The notes below the pieces were generated by a model that was given only the letters and a program-made list of their open reading frames with translations, had not been told where the DNA came from and did no database searches. Below, in pieces: positions 1-8,239 of a DNA stretch of 64,000 nucleotides (positions are counted from its first letter, which is position 1; each line of letters opens with the position of its first letter). Source of the DNA: UBA1672 sp964351365 (lineage in GTDB: Bacteria; Pseudomonadota; Alphaproteobacteria; Micavibrionales; Micavibrionaceae). The position numbers and the translations under genes are program-made. The stretch spans positions 1 through 64,000 of the forward strand of contig CAYGNP010000005.1 in NCBI GenBank assembly GCA_964351365.1, in the 5' to 3' direction.

Positions 1-888
1 CCCCGATGCCACCCCCCGCCACGCAAGGCGCCGCTGCGCCGGTGTTAAATTGGAATGCCACAGCGCGGGAGCGCTGCCAAAGCGCGCCTGAAACCGCCCT
101 AAAAACACATTCGACAGCGCAATTTCCGGCAGTAAAATGAGAACCTGTTTCCCCCGCTCCAGCGCCTTAGCCACGGCCTCAAAATAAACCTCCGTCTTAC
201 CCGCGCCCGTCACCCCATCCAGCAATATCGCGCGATAACCATCCTGCACACACAAATCATCTGCCGCCCGCTGCTGATCCTCCGACAAAACAGCCCGCCC
301 ACTCATATAATCGGGCGCAAGACACGGCGCAGGGCTCATCATAGACGCCGCATCCAACAATCCCTTATCCGCCATCCCCCGCACAACCGCGGGCGAACAA
401 CCTGCCAGTGCCGCAATCTCCGCGGCAATCAAAACCTGCCCGCCCTGCATCACGTCCAGAACCTTTTGCCGCTGCGCGCTGAGCCCCTTGGAAACCGTTT
501 TCGCCCCAATCCGGTAACCCGTCGAAGGCTTTGGCGGCGCAAGCCCCCCCGGCGCGCTCAGCGACATTTTCAAAACCATCCCCTTCATCGACAGAGTATA
601 CCCCGCCGCCCAATCAATAAAATCACGCTGCACCTTAGGCATCGGCTCAAGATCGTAACGCGATACAATGCATTTCAGCTTCGCCCGCGCAACATCTCCC
701 GCGCCCTTACCCCAGACAACGCCCGTAACCTCCCGCGCCCCCAAAGGCACGCAGACATAATCCCCCGGCGATACGCGCATCCCGGCTGGCACAGCATAAT
801 CATAGGGCTTATCCACCGGATACGGGACAAGCACAGAAACAACATCGCGCGCCGCATGTATTTTTTCGAATAAATCAGGATGTGACAT
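1..888 (-). CDS. priA: Primosomal protein N' (replication restart helicase), 3' part outside window
   Basis: PriA reloads the replicative helicase at stalled forks. The reading frame is open from an ATG at 888 to the window edge (296 codons). It has the N-terminal DNA-binding region (MSHPDLFEKIHAARDVVSVL), a winged-helix stretch, and then a Walker A motif, GVTGAGKTEVYFEA, close to the family form GVTGSGKTEVY. The remaining helicase motifs and the zinc-binding cysteines lie beyond base 1, so intactness cannot be judged. It is divergent from the transaldolase gene, a common alphaproteobacterial arrangement. Assignment is firm on the Walker A context and the N-terminal pattern. Confidence 0.93.
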   Translation of the reverse strand, partial: MSHPDLFEKIHAARDVVSVLVPYPVDKPYDYAVPAGMRVSPGDYVCVPLGAREVTGVVWGKGAGDVARAKLKCIVSRYDLEPMPKVQRDFIDWAAGYTLSMKGMVLKMSLSAPGGLAPPKPSTGYRIGAKTVSKGLSAQRQKVLDVMQGGQVLIAAEIAALAGCSPAVVRGMADKGLLDAASMMSPAPCLAPDYMSGRAVLSEDQQRAADDLCVQDGYRAILLDGVTGAGKTEVYFEAVAKALERGKQVLILLPEIALSNVFLGRFQARFGSAPALWHSNLTPAQRRLAWRGVASG

Positions 889-953
889 ACTTGATTGAAT
901 CACTTTGCGTGGTTAAGGTCATGTCCATAACCATGACATAAAAGGAAAGTTGC

Positions 954-1610
954 ATGAAGTTCTTTGTTGATACCGCCGATTTAGAAGAGATCAAAGATCT
1001 CGCAAGCACAGGGCTGCTGGATGGCGTAACAACCAATCCATCACTGATCGCCAAATCCGGCAAGGAATTCATCCCCCTCATTAAGGAAATTTGCAAAATC
1101 GTCTCCGGCCCCGTCTCCGCCGAAGTCGCCGCCACAGATTACGCAACCATGCGCAAAGAAGCCGAAGTCCTTCGCAAAATCGCCGACCACGTCGCCGTCA
1201 AAGTCCCCCTCACACCCGATGGCCTAAAGGTCTGCAAGGAACTCTCCGATGATGGCACAATGGTGAATGTTACGCTCTGTTTCTCCGCAGGACAGGCCCT
1301 CCTCGCCGCAAAAGCAGGCGCAGCCTTCATTTCCCCCTTCGTGGGCCGTCTTGATGATATCAGCCAGCAGGGATTAGATCTTATATCCGATATCTGCCGC
1401 ATATATGATAACTATACCGAATATGATACCGAAGTCCTTGTCGCCTCCATCCGCAACCCGATGCACATCATCGAATCCGCCAAGATGGGCGCGCACGTTA
1501 TGACCGCTCCAGCCTCAGTTATCCGCCAACTATACAACCATCCCCTGACCGACAAGGGCCTGGCCGCCTTCGTCAAAGATTGGGAAAAAACGGGCCAAAG
1601 CATATTATAA
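954..1610 (+). CDS. tal: Transaldolase / fructose-6-phosphate aldolase-like protein
   Basis: A short (218 aa) transaldolase of the FSA/TalC type, a TIM barrel that moves dihydroxyacetone units between sugar phosphates in the pentose phosphate pathway. Seen directly: the N-terminal MKFFVDTADLEEI, the GVTTNPSLIAKSG motif, and the Schiff-base lysine in HVAVKVPLT (about K83). Length matches the short subfamily. An AAAGGA ribosome-binding site precedes the ATG. Sequence alone does not separate true transaldolase from fructose-6-phosphate aldolase activity. The adjacent divergent priA is the usual alphaproteobacterial partner. Confidence 0.9.
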   Translation: MKFFVDTADLEEIKDLASTGLLDGVTTNPSLIAKSGKEFIPLIKEICKIVSGPVSAEVAATDYATMRKEAEVLRKIADHVAVKVPLTPDGLKVCKELSDDGTMVNVTLCFSAGQALLAAKAGAAFISPFVGRLDDISQQGLDLISDICRIYDNYTEYDTEVLVASIRNPMHIIESAKMGAHVMTAPASVIRQLYNHPLTDKGLAAFVKDWEKTGQSIL

Positions 1611-1639
1611 TTGACATGATGACAAATATGGATTATGAT
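1611..1639 (+). promoter_or_regulatory. Strong sigma70-type promoter of the toxin-antitoxin pair
   Basis: TTGACA (1611-1616), a 17-nt spacer and TATGAT (1634-1639) form a near-consensus promoter just after the transaldolase stop codon. The palindrome TGATATCA (1636-1643) overlaps the -10 box and is a plausible operator for the RHH antitoxin encoded next, giving autoregulation. The operator role is inference. Confidence 0.75.
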
Positions 1640-1666
1640 ATCAATTAATATTAACGGAGAGTTATC

Positions 1667-2002
1667 ATGCGCACAATTATCGATCTACCAGAAGATGATA
1701 TAAAACACCTTGATATCATCGCAAAACATATGGATGTTTCACGCACAGAACTGGTTCGCCGTTCTGTGGCCGAATATCTCGCCAAAACAGAGGCCGAGCC
1801 CATCAAGCATGACATATTCGGAAAACTAGAGAGCGCATTCAAAGGTGATTCGCTTGAGGTTGAGCGAAAATGGCGCGCTGAGTGGAACAACCGCGAAGCC
1901 TCATTAAGTTGGGGGATGCACGATTCCGCGCATGGGGAATACGGGCATGGGGCTCCGCACACTCAGGAAAAAACCAAACCTAATCCCGAAAAGGGCGATT
2001 GA
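1667..2002 (+). CDS. Ribbon-helix-helix antitoxin (VapB-like)
   Basis: 111 aa. The first ~45 residues are a ribbon-helix-helix DNA-binding domain (MRTIIDLPEDDIKHLDIIAK followed by SRTELVRRSVAEYL). The rest is hydrophilic with Trp-containing segments (KWRAEWNN), the kind of flexible tail that wraps and blocks a PIN toxin. The stop lies 6 nt before the toxin ATG, so the two are co-transcribed and probably translated together. Preceded by a near-consensus promoter with a palindrome in its -10 box and a GGAGAG ribosome-binding site. The tail is longer than in many VapB proteins. Confidence 0.85.
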   Translation: MRTIIDLPEDDIKHLDIIAKHMDVSRTELVRRSVAEYLAKTEAEPIKHDIFGKLESAFKGDSLEVERKWRAEWNNREASLSWGMHDSAHGEYGHGAPHTQEKTKPNPEKGD

Positions 2003-2008
2003 CACACA

Positions 2009-2377
2009 ATGAAAATCGCCCTTTTTGACACCAACATTTTGATCGATTATTCCCGCGGCATCGAGCCGGCGCGTAAACTGATTACCACAACCCCTCACCG
2101 CCTCATAAGCCTGATTACCTGGATGGAATTCCTCATTGGTATTCCACTGCCTGCACAGGAAGAAACGAAACTCTTTCTGAATGAAAATTTCGACGTCATA
2201 GAGATCAGCCGAAAAATAGCTGAAGAAGCCGTACTAATCCGAAAAACACACAAAATCGCCCTGCCTGACGCACTCATCTACGCCAGCGCAAAAACCGAAG
2301 GCCTCACCCTGCTCACCCGCAACACAAAAGACTTCAACCCCGATTGGGATGATGTAAATGTGCCGTATTCCCTTTAA
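2009..2377 (+). CDS. PIN-domain ribonuclease toxin (VapC-like)
   Basis: 122 aa, a single PIN domain. The acidic metal-binding residues are visible: D7 in LFDTNILIDY, E40 in LITWMEFLIG, D87 in LPDALIYA, and the NTKDF end (N105/D108). PIN toxins of this type cut tRNA or rRNA when freed from the antitoxin. All catalytic positions are present, so the toxin is predicted to be active. It is downstream of, and coupled to, the RHH antitoxin gene. The pair sits between transaldolase and DUF484, breaking an otherwise housekeeping gene run, which suggests acquisition. Confidence 0.88.
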   Translation: MKIALFDTNILIDYSRGIEPARKLITTTPHRLISLITWMEFLIGIPLPAQEETKLFLNENFDVIEISRKIAEEAVLIRKTHKIALPDALIYASAKTEGLTLLTRNTKDFNPDWDDVNVPYSL

Positions 2378-2403
2378 ACTATAATCTGTGATACACTCTG
2401 ACT

Positions 2404-3078
2404 ATGAGTGAGTTGATGACAAAGCCCGAAATAACCGAAGACGATGTAATTGCCTATTTGAAGGAGCACCCAAACGTGCTCGATCACCTCATCCCACCGC
2501 GCCCGCGCCCACGCAAGGGTGAACCCGCTGATTTCCAATCCTATATGATCGAACGCCTGAAGGCCGATAAAGAACAGGTTATCAATTCCACGCGCGAAAT
2601 CGTTGAAAACGCGCGCAGCAATATGAACAACCAGCAACGCATCCACGCCGCCGTGCTGCGCCTGCTCGAAGCGTATTCTTTTGATGAATTCATCCAGTGC
2701 ATCACAACCGATCTCGCAAATCTGCTGAACGTTGATATCTCCGTTCTGGTTGTGGAATCAGAGGAAAAAGACATCCCCCACATCCACCAAAACGGCATCC
2801 GCATCCTCCCCCCCGGCACGGTAGACAAATGGATGGGCGATAAGAATGTTTTGCTGCAAGATAATATCAGCGGCATCGAGGCCATTTACGGCGGCGGCGC
2901 AACCCTTGTCGCGTCACAAATTTTGCTGCGGGTTGATATATCCATGAACACCCCGCCCGCCATCCTCGCCTTCGGAAGCCGTGATCCAAACATGTTCCAG
3001 GACGGCCAGGCCACAGATCAAATCCTCTTCCTTGCCCGCGTCATCGAGCGCTCTTTCCGAAGCTGGCTGGAGCAATAA
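2404..3078 (+). CDS. DUF484 family protein
   Basis: 224 aa. Members of DUF484 are GAF-like proteins of unknown function found next to xerC in Proteobacteria, as here. Typical family features are seen: the N-terminal ITEDDVIAYLKEHPNVLDHL, a GAF-like middle (DISVLVVESEEKDIP) and the C-terminal segment ending ARVIERSFRSWLEQ. A perfect TATAAT lies at 2380-2385, but no good -35 box or Shine-Dalgarno was found. The next gene has been placed directly after its stop codon, between DUF484 and xerC. Confidence 0.88.
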   Translation: MSELMTKPEITEDDVIAYLKEHPNVLDHLIPPRPRPRKGEPADFQSYMIERLKADKEQVINSTREIVENARSNMNNQQRIHAAVLRLLEAYSFDEFIQCITTDLANLLNVDISVLVVESEEKDIPHIHQNGIRILPPGTVDKWMGDKNVLLQDNISGIEAIYGGGATLVASQILLRVDISMNTPPAILAFGSRDPNMFQDGQATDQILFLARVIERSFRSWLEQ

Positions 3079-3112
3079 GAAAAAAGAGATTAGAGAGAAG
3101 AAAGAAGAAAAG
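3070..3112 (+). repeat. Polypurine tract, left arm of four-helix-bundle element
   Basis: An almost pure A/G stretch rich in GAGAGAAG and AAGAAGAA units, from the last codons of DUF484 to the start codon of the four-helix-bundle gene. It is broadly complementary to the polypyrimidine tract at 3486-3547, so RNA across the gene could pair into a long imperfect stem. It also serves as the ribosome-binding region. Confidence 0.6.
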
Positions 3113-3481
3113 ATGGAAAGTTTTTACGATCTTCTAATTTATCAACGTTCATATAAAACAGCGCTCGAAGTCCATAAAATTTCAAAACAACTACCCAAAG
3201 ATGAACAATTTGCATTAACATCACAAATACGCCGCGCCTCAAAATCAATACCTGCAAACATTGCAGAAGGATACGGCAAACGCCATACATCAAGTGCGGA
3301 ATTCAAACGTTTTCTCCAAATTGCGATTGGCTCAACAAATGAAATGCTTGTTTGGCTCGATTTTTGTAGCGATCTCAACTATGTAGAAAAAGAGAACATA
3401 GAAAAACTAAAATCTGAATATCAAGAAATAGCAAAAATGATCTTTAGCCTCCATCGCAACTGGGAGAAAAAAGCCGCATGA
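3113..3481 (+). CDS. Four-helix-bundle protein (23S rRNA intervening-sequence protein family)
   Basis: 122 aa from the ATG at 3113 (MESFYDLLIYQRS). An in-frame upstream extension would read through DUF484 in another frame, so the internal ATG after the purine-rich AAGAAGAAAAG is preferred. Family marks are strong: YKTALEVHKISKQLP, LTSQIRRASKSIPANIAEGY, and FKRFLQIAIGSTNEMLVWL. Relatives are encoded by intervening sequences inside 23S rRNA genes, as accessory Avd proteins of diversity-generating retroelements, or as orphan genes such as this one. Biochemical role unknown; a nucleic-acid-binding helical oligomer is likely. It interrupts the conserved DUF484-xerC junction. Confidence 0.9.
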   Translation: MESFYDLLIYQRSYKTALEVHKISKQLPKDEQFALTSQIRRASKSIPANIAEGYGKRHTSSAEFKRFLQIAIGSTNEMLVWLDFCSDLNYVEKENIEKLKSEYQEIAKMIFSLHRNWEKKAA

Positions 3482-3485
3482 ATGC

Positions 3486-3547
3486 AATCTATCCCTCTTC
3501 CTTCTTCCCTCTTCCTTCTTCCCACTTCCCTCTTCCCTCTTCCTTCT
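3486..3547 (+). repeat. Polypyrimidine tract, right arm of four-helix-bundle element
   Basis: About 60 nt of C/T only apart from a single A or two, made of repeated CCCTCTTCCTTCTT-type units between the four-helix-bundle stop codon and xerC. It mirrors the purine tract on the other side of the gene. Confidence 0.65.
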
Positions 3548-3555
3548 AAACTGCC

Positions 3556-4494
3556 ATGATCAAACAGCATATCCTCGCACTCTGCGCCGCAGATTTAAAT
3601 GCCGCCCTTCACAAATGGGATGATTATCTGCGCTATGAAAAAAACCTCTCCCGCCATAGCATCCGCGCCTACAGCATTGATGTCGGGCATTTCCTGAACT
3701 TCATGGCACAACATCTGGGCAAAGCCCCCGGATTGAACGACCTCTCCGAAATTACCCTGCGCGATTTCCGCGCCTGGATGAGCAAAAAATCCATAGACGG
3801 TACATCAAACGCCAGCCGCGCCCGCAGCCTTTCTGGTGTAAAAAACCTCCTCACATGGCTGGATAAGCAAGGGATTTTGCACAACCCAGCCATTTCCGCG
3901 GTACGCACACCCAAAATCCCACACAAACTGCACCGTGCCCTGCACCAGGATCAGGCAATGGCTTTGATCGATCAGGCCGGCATTCATGAACAACAGGACT
4001 GGGTCGCTGCGCGCAACACTGCGCTTTTCATGCTACTTTATGGCTGCGGCCTTCGCATCGATGAGGCTCTCTCCCTCAACATCAGCGACCTGCCTCGTGA
4101 TGGCTTTCTGCGTGTGCGCGGTAAGGGCAACAAGGAGCGCCAAATCCCCGCACTTGATATCATCAAACGCACGATAGATAATTATCTGGAACTTTGCCCC
4201 CACACTGCTCTCCCGGATCGCCCGCTATTCATCGGCGCGCGCGCAGGACGCCTCAATCAGGGCGTCGCGCAGCGCTCGATGCGGGACATCCGAAAATCTA
4301 TGGGGCTCCCCGATACGGCAACACCTCACGCCCTGCGCCATAGCTTCGCCACGCATCTCTTGCAAAACGGCGCAAACCTGCGTGAAATTCAGGAACTGCT
4401 CGGCCACGTTTCGCTCTCCACAACCCAAAGATACACGGAAATCAACGCCGAAGAGATGCTCAAAATCTACAAGGCCGCCCACCCCAGAGCCTGA
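3556..4494 (+). CDS. xerC: Site-specific tyrosine recombinase XerC
   Basis: 312 aa. An N-terminal SAM-like core-binding domain (~15-105) is followed by the catalytic domain with all active residues: R167 in YGCGLRIDEAL, K190 in RGKGNKER, H258-x-x-R261 in HALRHSFATHLL, H284 in LGHVSLSTTQRY, and nucleophile Y293. XerC with XerD resolves chromosome dimers at dif. The C-terminal AHPRA is typical of alphaproteobacterial XerC. The neighbourhood (DUF484 upstream, priA nearby) supports XerC over a phage integrase. It converges on lpdA with only 2 bp between stop codons. Confidence 0.94.
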   Translation: MIKQHILALCAADLNAALHKWDDYLRYEKNLSRHSIRAYSIDVGHFLNFMAQHLGKAPGLNDLSEITLRDFRAWMSKKSIDGTSNASRARSLSGVKNLLTWLDKQGILHNPAISAVRTPKIPHKLHRALHQDQAMALIDQAGIHEQQDWVAARNTALFMLLYGCGLRIDEALSLNISDLPRDGFLRVRGKGNKERQIPALDIIKRTIDNYLELCPHTALPDRPLFIGARAGRLNQGVAQRSMRDIRKSMGLPDTATPHALRHSFATHLLQNGANLREIQELLGHVSLSTTQRYTEINAEEMLKIYKAAHPRA

Positions 4495-4496
4495 GA

Positions 4497-5885
4497 TCAG
4501 ATGTGAATCGGGCGCTTATGCACCGCCAGCGCCGCCTCTTTCACAACTTCCGTTAATGTCGGGTGTGCATGACAGGTACGTGCGATATCCTCCGCCGTCC
4601 CCTCAAACTCCATAACGCTCACAATCTCCTGAATCAGATCACCGGCATTCGGCCCGATAATATGCGCACCCAAAATGCGATCTGTTTTTTTATCCGCCAG
4701 AATTTTGACAAACCCGTCGGTATTATTCATCGCCCGCGCGCGCCCGTTCGCCATAAACGGAAACTTACCGGCATTATACGCAACGCCTGCTTCCTTGAGC
4801 TGTTCTTCAGTTTTACCCACATTCGCAACCTCCGGCCAGGTATAAACCACGCCCGGAATCATGTCATAATCAATGTGACCCGTTTCACCCGCCAGCATCT
4901 CGGCAAGGATAACGCCTTCATCCTCTGCCTTGTGCGCAAGCATCGGCCCGACAATCACATCCCCAATCGCATAGATGCCCTCAACCGAAGTCTCAAAGAA
5001 TTCATCCGTGACAATACGCCCGCGATCATCGAGCTTGACACCAACCTTATCCAGCCCAAGCCCCTCAACATAAGGCTTGCGACCAATCGCCATCAAAACA
5101 ATATCCGCCTTGAGCGTCTCAGCTTTCCCACCAGCCGCAGGCTCCACACTCAGCTCAACACCCTTCGATGATGTTTTCGCGCCCGTAACCTTGCTCGATA
5201 ACTTGAACTCAAGACCTTGCTTGGCAAAAATCTTCTTCGCTTCCTTGCGCACCTCGCCGTCCATACCGGGCAGGATATTATCCAGATACTCGACAACCGT
5301 AACCTTTGCCCCCAGCCTGCGCCAAACTGTACCCATCTCTAGGCCAATCACACCACCACCAATTACAATCATGCTTTTGGGAACCTCAGACAGCCTCAAA
5401 GCACCCGTGGAAGAAACAATCTGCTTCTCATCAATCTTGATACCGGGCAGGGAGATCACATCAGAGCCCGTCGCAATAATAATGCTGTCCGCCTTATAAG
5501 TATCCTTACCGACCTTCACCTGACCCGCAGCAACAATCTCCGCCTTGCCTTCAATGCGCGTAATCTTGTTCTTCTTGAACAAAAACTCAATGCCCTTGGT
5601 GTTATCACCAACAACATTATCCTTATGCTTCATCATCGTTTTCAGATCCAGCTTCGGCGAAACTTTAACACCAAGTGCCCCCATATGATGCTGCGCACTC
5701 TCAAACTGCTCAGAAGCATGCAAAAGCGCCTTCGATGGAATGCATCCCACATTCAAACATGTCCCGCCAAGGGTCTTATCCTTCTCTATACAGGCCGTTT
5801 TCATACCCAGCTGCGCGCAGCGTATCGCCGCCACATAACCGCCCGGACCCGCTCCAATTACTATCACATCAAATGCATCAGACAT
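4497..5885 (-). CDS. lpdA: Dihydrolipoyl dehydrogenase (E3)
   Basis: 462 aa flavoprotein that reoxidises dihydrolipoamide for the 2-oxoglutarate (and other 2-oxoacid) dehydrogenase complexes. Seen: FAD fold VIGAGPGGYVAAIRCAQLG, redox disulfide GGTCLNVGCIPSKALL (C43/C48), the NAD fold IVIGGGVIGLEMGTVW, and the C-terminal CHAHPTLTEVVKEA catalytic base motif. It is the last gene of the minus-strand TCA series and is separated from sucB by an oppositely oriented deaminase gene. Its upstream region (5886-6029) is shared divergently with that gene. Confidence 0.96.
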   Translation of the reverse strand: MSDAFDVIVIGAGPGGYVAAIRCAQLGMKTACIEKDKTLGGTCLNVGCIPSKALLHASEQFESAQHHMGALGVKVSPKLDLKTMMKHKDNVVGDNTKGIEFLFKKNKITRIEGKAEIVAAGQVKVGKDTYKADSIIIATGSDVISLPGIKIDEKQIVSSTGALRLSEVPKSMIVIGGGVIGLEMGTVWRRLGAKVTVVEYLDNILPGMDGEVRKEAKKIFAKQGLEFKLSSKVTGAKTSSKGVELSVEPAAGGKAETLKADIVLMAIGRKPYVEGLGLDKVGVKLDDRGRIVTDEFFETSVEGIYAIGDVIVGPMLAHKAEDEGVILAEMLAGETGHIDYDMIPGVVYTWPEVANVGKTEEQLKEAGVAYNAGKFPFMANGRARAMNNTDGFVKILADKKTDRILGAHIIGPNAGDLIQEIVSVMEFEGTAEDIARTCHAHPTLTEVVKEAALAVHKRPIHI

Positions 5886-5974
5886 TGTTTGAAAACCTTT
5901 TGTTTGCTCGAAGAACTTCGTCCCTCCCTTGATAATCTCTCAAACCCATCGTGGCAAGATGAAAAGTAAAAGAT

Positions 5975-6003
5975 TTGTTTATCTTTCTGCGCTTTAATAT
6001 TAC
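5975..6003 (+). promoter_or_regulatory. Candidate promoter of the deaminase gene
   Basis: TTGTTT (5975-5980), 17-nt spacer, TATTAC (5998-6003), 26 nt before the start codon, in the divergent spacer shared with lpdA. Both boxes are partial matches, so this is tentative. Confidence 0.35.
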
Positions 6004-6029
6004 TCTTAACTATCTTTAGTAAAGCCAAT

Positions 6030-6938
6030 ATGAACCATTTTCAAAATATCAAATCCGCCCGCAGCGCCAGAGACAAAAGCCCGCACGCCACCCACAAAGT
6101 TGGCGCAGCCCTTTTTCATGACGAAAAACAACTGAGCGCGCAGCATAATTTCTGGCCCAAAAGCCTTGCACAGCATATTGGAGAAGACCAAAAACTCGGC
6201 AACGCCAGCACCACAATCCATGCAGAAATTGCTGCAATCCTCGCCGCACCTAAATCGGACGGCGCAACACTTTACATCACCGATTTGCCATGCCCCAACT
6301 GCGCCAAAGCCATGATCGTAGCCGGAATAAAAGAAATCTATATTGACGCCCACGCCGAACAACCCCCCCTCGGTCATAAAATGAAACCTTATTTCGATGA
6401 CCTCTCGCTGGTTTTTCTGACCCGCGCAGGCATTCCGGTGTTCAAGATAAATGATGCCGTAACACCGCTAAACGCGCCAGCCCCCGCGCGCGCCAAGCCC
6501 GTGCAACCTTCCCCCATAAACACAGATCACGATATCCTCCACTTTATAAACACACACAAAACCGAGGAACCCTTCGCCGCATGCTGCGCGCGCAACAAAG
6601 ACGGGCAAAGATTTTTCATCACCGCCCGGTCCGAGCCATCCACCGGCCTCAACCCAGAAATGATTGAAAAGATGCACGCCGTCCAAAGCAAATATAAAAC
6701 CATTTTAAAACCCATCAACCGTATGCTGATGATCTGCGCGCGCTATGGCTTGAAGATGGAGGAGAAAAATATCTACTCCAGCCAAACCCCCACCGCCCGC
6801 GAATTTGTCAACCTGATCGGCGCAGGCCATACCAGCCTTATAATCGGCAACAGCAAAAAGTATCGCGATGAATGGGCGCTGATGGCCCTAAATCAATTAA
6901 AAGAACATAAAATTATAGAGTTAAACATCCAGCAATAG
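6030..6938 (+). CDS. Cytidine/deoxycytidylate deaminase-like protein with unknown C-terminal domain
   Basis: 302 aa. Residues 1-~130 form a zinc-dependent deaminase domain with H64-A-E66 (TIHAEIAAI) and P87-C88-x-x-C91 (LPCPNCAK), the complete zinc/proton-shuttle set. The start resembles dCMP deaminases. After a Pro/Ala linker (~150-165) comes a ~135-residue region that I do not recognise (from DHDILHFINTHKTEEPFAAC to the end), mostly helical, with charged and aromatic positions. Substrate could be a free nucleotide or a nucleobase in RNA. It lies on the opposite strand between sucB and lpdA, and its last 18 bp overlap the end of sucB tail to tail. Confidence 0.75.
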   Translation: MNHFQNIKSARSARDKSPHATHKVGAALFHDEKQLSAQHNFWPKSLAQHIGEDQKLGNASTTIHAEIAAILAAPKSDGATLYITDLPCPNCAKAMIVAGIKEIYIDAHAEQPPLGHKMKPYFDDLSLVFLTRAGIPVFKINDAVTPLNAPAPARAKPVQPSPINTDHDILHFINTHKTEEPFAACCARNKDGQRFFITARSEPSTGLNPEMIEKMHAVQSKYKTILKPINRMLMICARYGLKMEEKNIYSSQTPTAREFVNLIGAGHTSLIIGNSKKYRDEWALMALNQLKEHKIIELNIQQ

Positions 6939-8153
6939 ACGCTGCGGATCCTCAAGCGCCTGCTTAATGCGCACGAGCGAGCTAACCGCCTCGCGGCCAT
7001 CCACAATGCGGTGATCATAGCTCTGCGCCAGATACATCATTGGCCGCGCCTCAATCGAGCCATCCTTCATCACCATCGGACGTTTCTGGATAGTGTGCAT
7101 CCCCAAAATACCGGATTGCGGCGTATTCAAAATTGGTGTGGACATCAGTGAGCCGAACACCCCACCATTGGTAATCGTATAGGTTCCACCGCTCATCTCA
7201 TCCATAGAGAGCTTGCCATCACGCGCACGCGCGCCAAAATCAACGATTTTCTTTTCAATCTCCGCCATACTCATCAGATCGGCATCCTTGATCACCGGAA
7301 CAACCAGACCTTGCGGCGTAGAAACGGCAACCCCGATATTATAATAATTCTTGTAGATAATCTCATCACCGGAAATCTCCGCATTAATCGCTGGAAATTC
7401 CTTAAGCGCCTGAATCGCCGCCTTGATAAACAAAGACATAAATCCAAGCTTCACGCCATGTTTCTTCTCAAAGATATCTTTGTATTCATTGCGCAAATCC
7501 ATAACGGGGCCCATATCAACCTCGTTAAAGGTCGTGAGCATCGCAGCAGTGTTCTGCGCTTCTTTCAGACGTTTCGCAATCACCTGACGCAATTTGGACA
7601 TTTTCACGCGTTCCTCGCGCGGGCCAGCCTCACGCGCTTTAGCAGGCGCAGCAGAAGACGGCGCAGGCGCAGATTTAATGCCCTTATCCATAAAATTCTG
7701 CACATCCTCTTTCGTCAAACGACCTTCCGGCCCGCTCGCAGGGATTTGCCCGGCATCCAGATTATTATCATTAATCAACTTACGAACCGCAGGCGAGGTT
7801 TTCGCCGAAGCACTAAGCGCCGCTGTCTTTTCCTCACGCGCAGGCGCCGAAACAGGATCAGCCTTCTTCGCTTCTTCTTTCTTGGCTGCCGCCGCAGGCT
7901 TGGCATCATTCGCAACCGCGCCGACCTCAAGCTCGCCGAGTATAGCGCCAACTTCAACAGTGTCGCCCTCACCCACAGATATTTTAACGATTACACCATC
8001 CGCAGGCGCATTCACCTCCAAGGTAACCTTATCAGTTTCAAGCTCGACAATTGGCTCATCCGCTTTCACCGCCTCGCCTTCTTTTTTCAGCCACTGAGAG
8101 ACAGTTGCTTCGGCCACGGATTCACCAAGAGTTGGAACAACGATTTGAGTCAT
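6921..8153 (-). CDS. sucB: Dihydrolipoyllysine-residue succinyltransferase, E2 of 2-oxoglutarate dehydrogenase
   Basis: 410 aa. Lipoyl domain (1-80) with lipoylated K42 in VELETDKVTLEVNAP; Ala/Lys/Pro-rich linker; peripheral subunit-binding domain (~118-155, SPAVRKLINDNNLDAGQIPA); catalytic domain with SYDHRIVDGREAV. It transfers succinyl groups from SucA to CoA and forms the core of the complex. A single lipoyl domain is normal for SucB. Here it is detached from sucA by thiE-thiD-thiL and two plus-strand genes, which breaks the usual sucA-sucB operon, so it may need its own promoter in the 86-bp gap after thiL. Confidence 0.96.
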   Translation of the reverse strand: MTQIVVPTLGESVAEATVSQWLKKEGEAVKADEPIVELETDKVTLEVNAPADGVIVKISVGEGDTVEVGAILGELEVGAVANDAKPAAAAKKEEAKKADPVSAPAREEKTAALSASAKTSPAVRKLINDNNLDAGQIPASGPEGRLTKEDVQNFMDKGIKSAPAPSSAAPAKAREAGPREERVKMSKLRQVIAKRLKEAQNTAAMLTTFNEVDMGPVMDLRNEYKDIFEKKHGVKLGFMSLFIKAAIQALKEFPAINAEISGDEIIYKNYYNIGVAVSTPQGLVVPVIKDADLMSMAEIEKKIVDFGARARDGKLSMDEMSGGTYTITNGGVFGSLMSTPILNTPQSGILGMHTIQKRPMVMKDGSIEARPMMYLAQSYDHRIVDGREAVSSLVRIKQALEDPQRLLLDV

Positions 8154-8239
8154 GATGTAAGGTCTTTCCTTGAAATAAATTCTATATGAGTTTTACTCTG
8201 AACATGCAGAGCGCGCAAGCCATCACATCAAAAAACTTA

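Noticed and set aside
3486..3547. CRISPR-like or tandem-repeat array in the polypyrimidine tract
   Set aside because: Units are short, irregular and without spacers; better seen as one arm of the four-helix-bundle element. No CRISPR array was seen anywhere in the window.
7311..8189. 292-residue plus-strand open frame across sucB
   Set aside because: Arg/His-rich translation of the strand opposite a gene with clear lipoyl and catalytic domains; no start context. Shadow frame.
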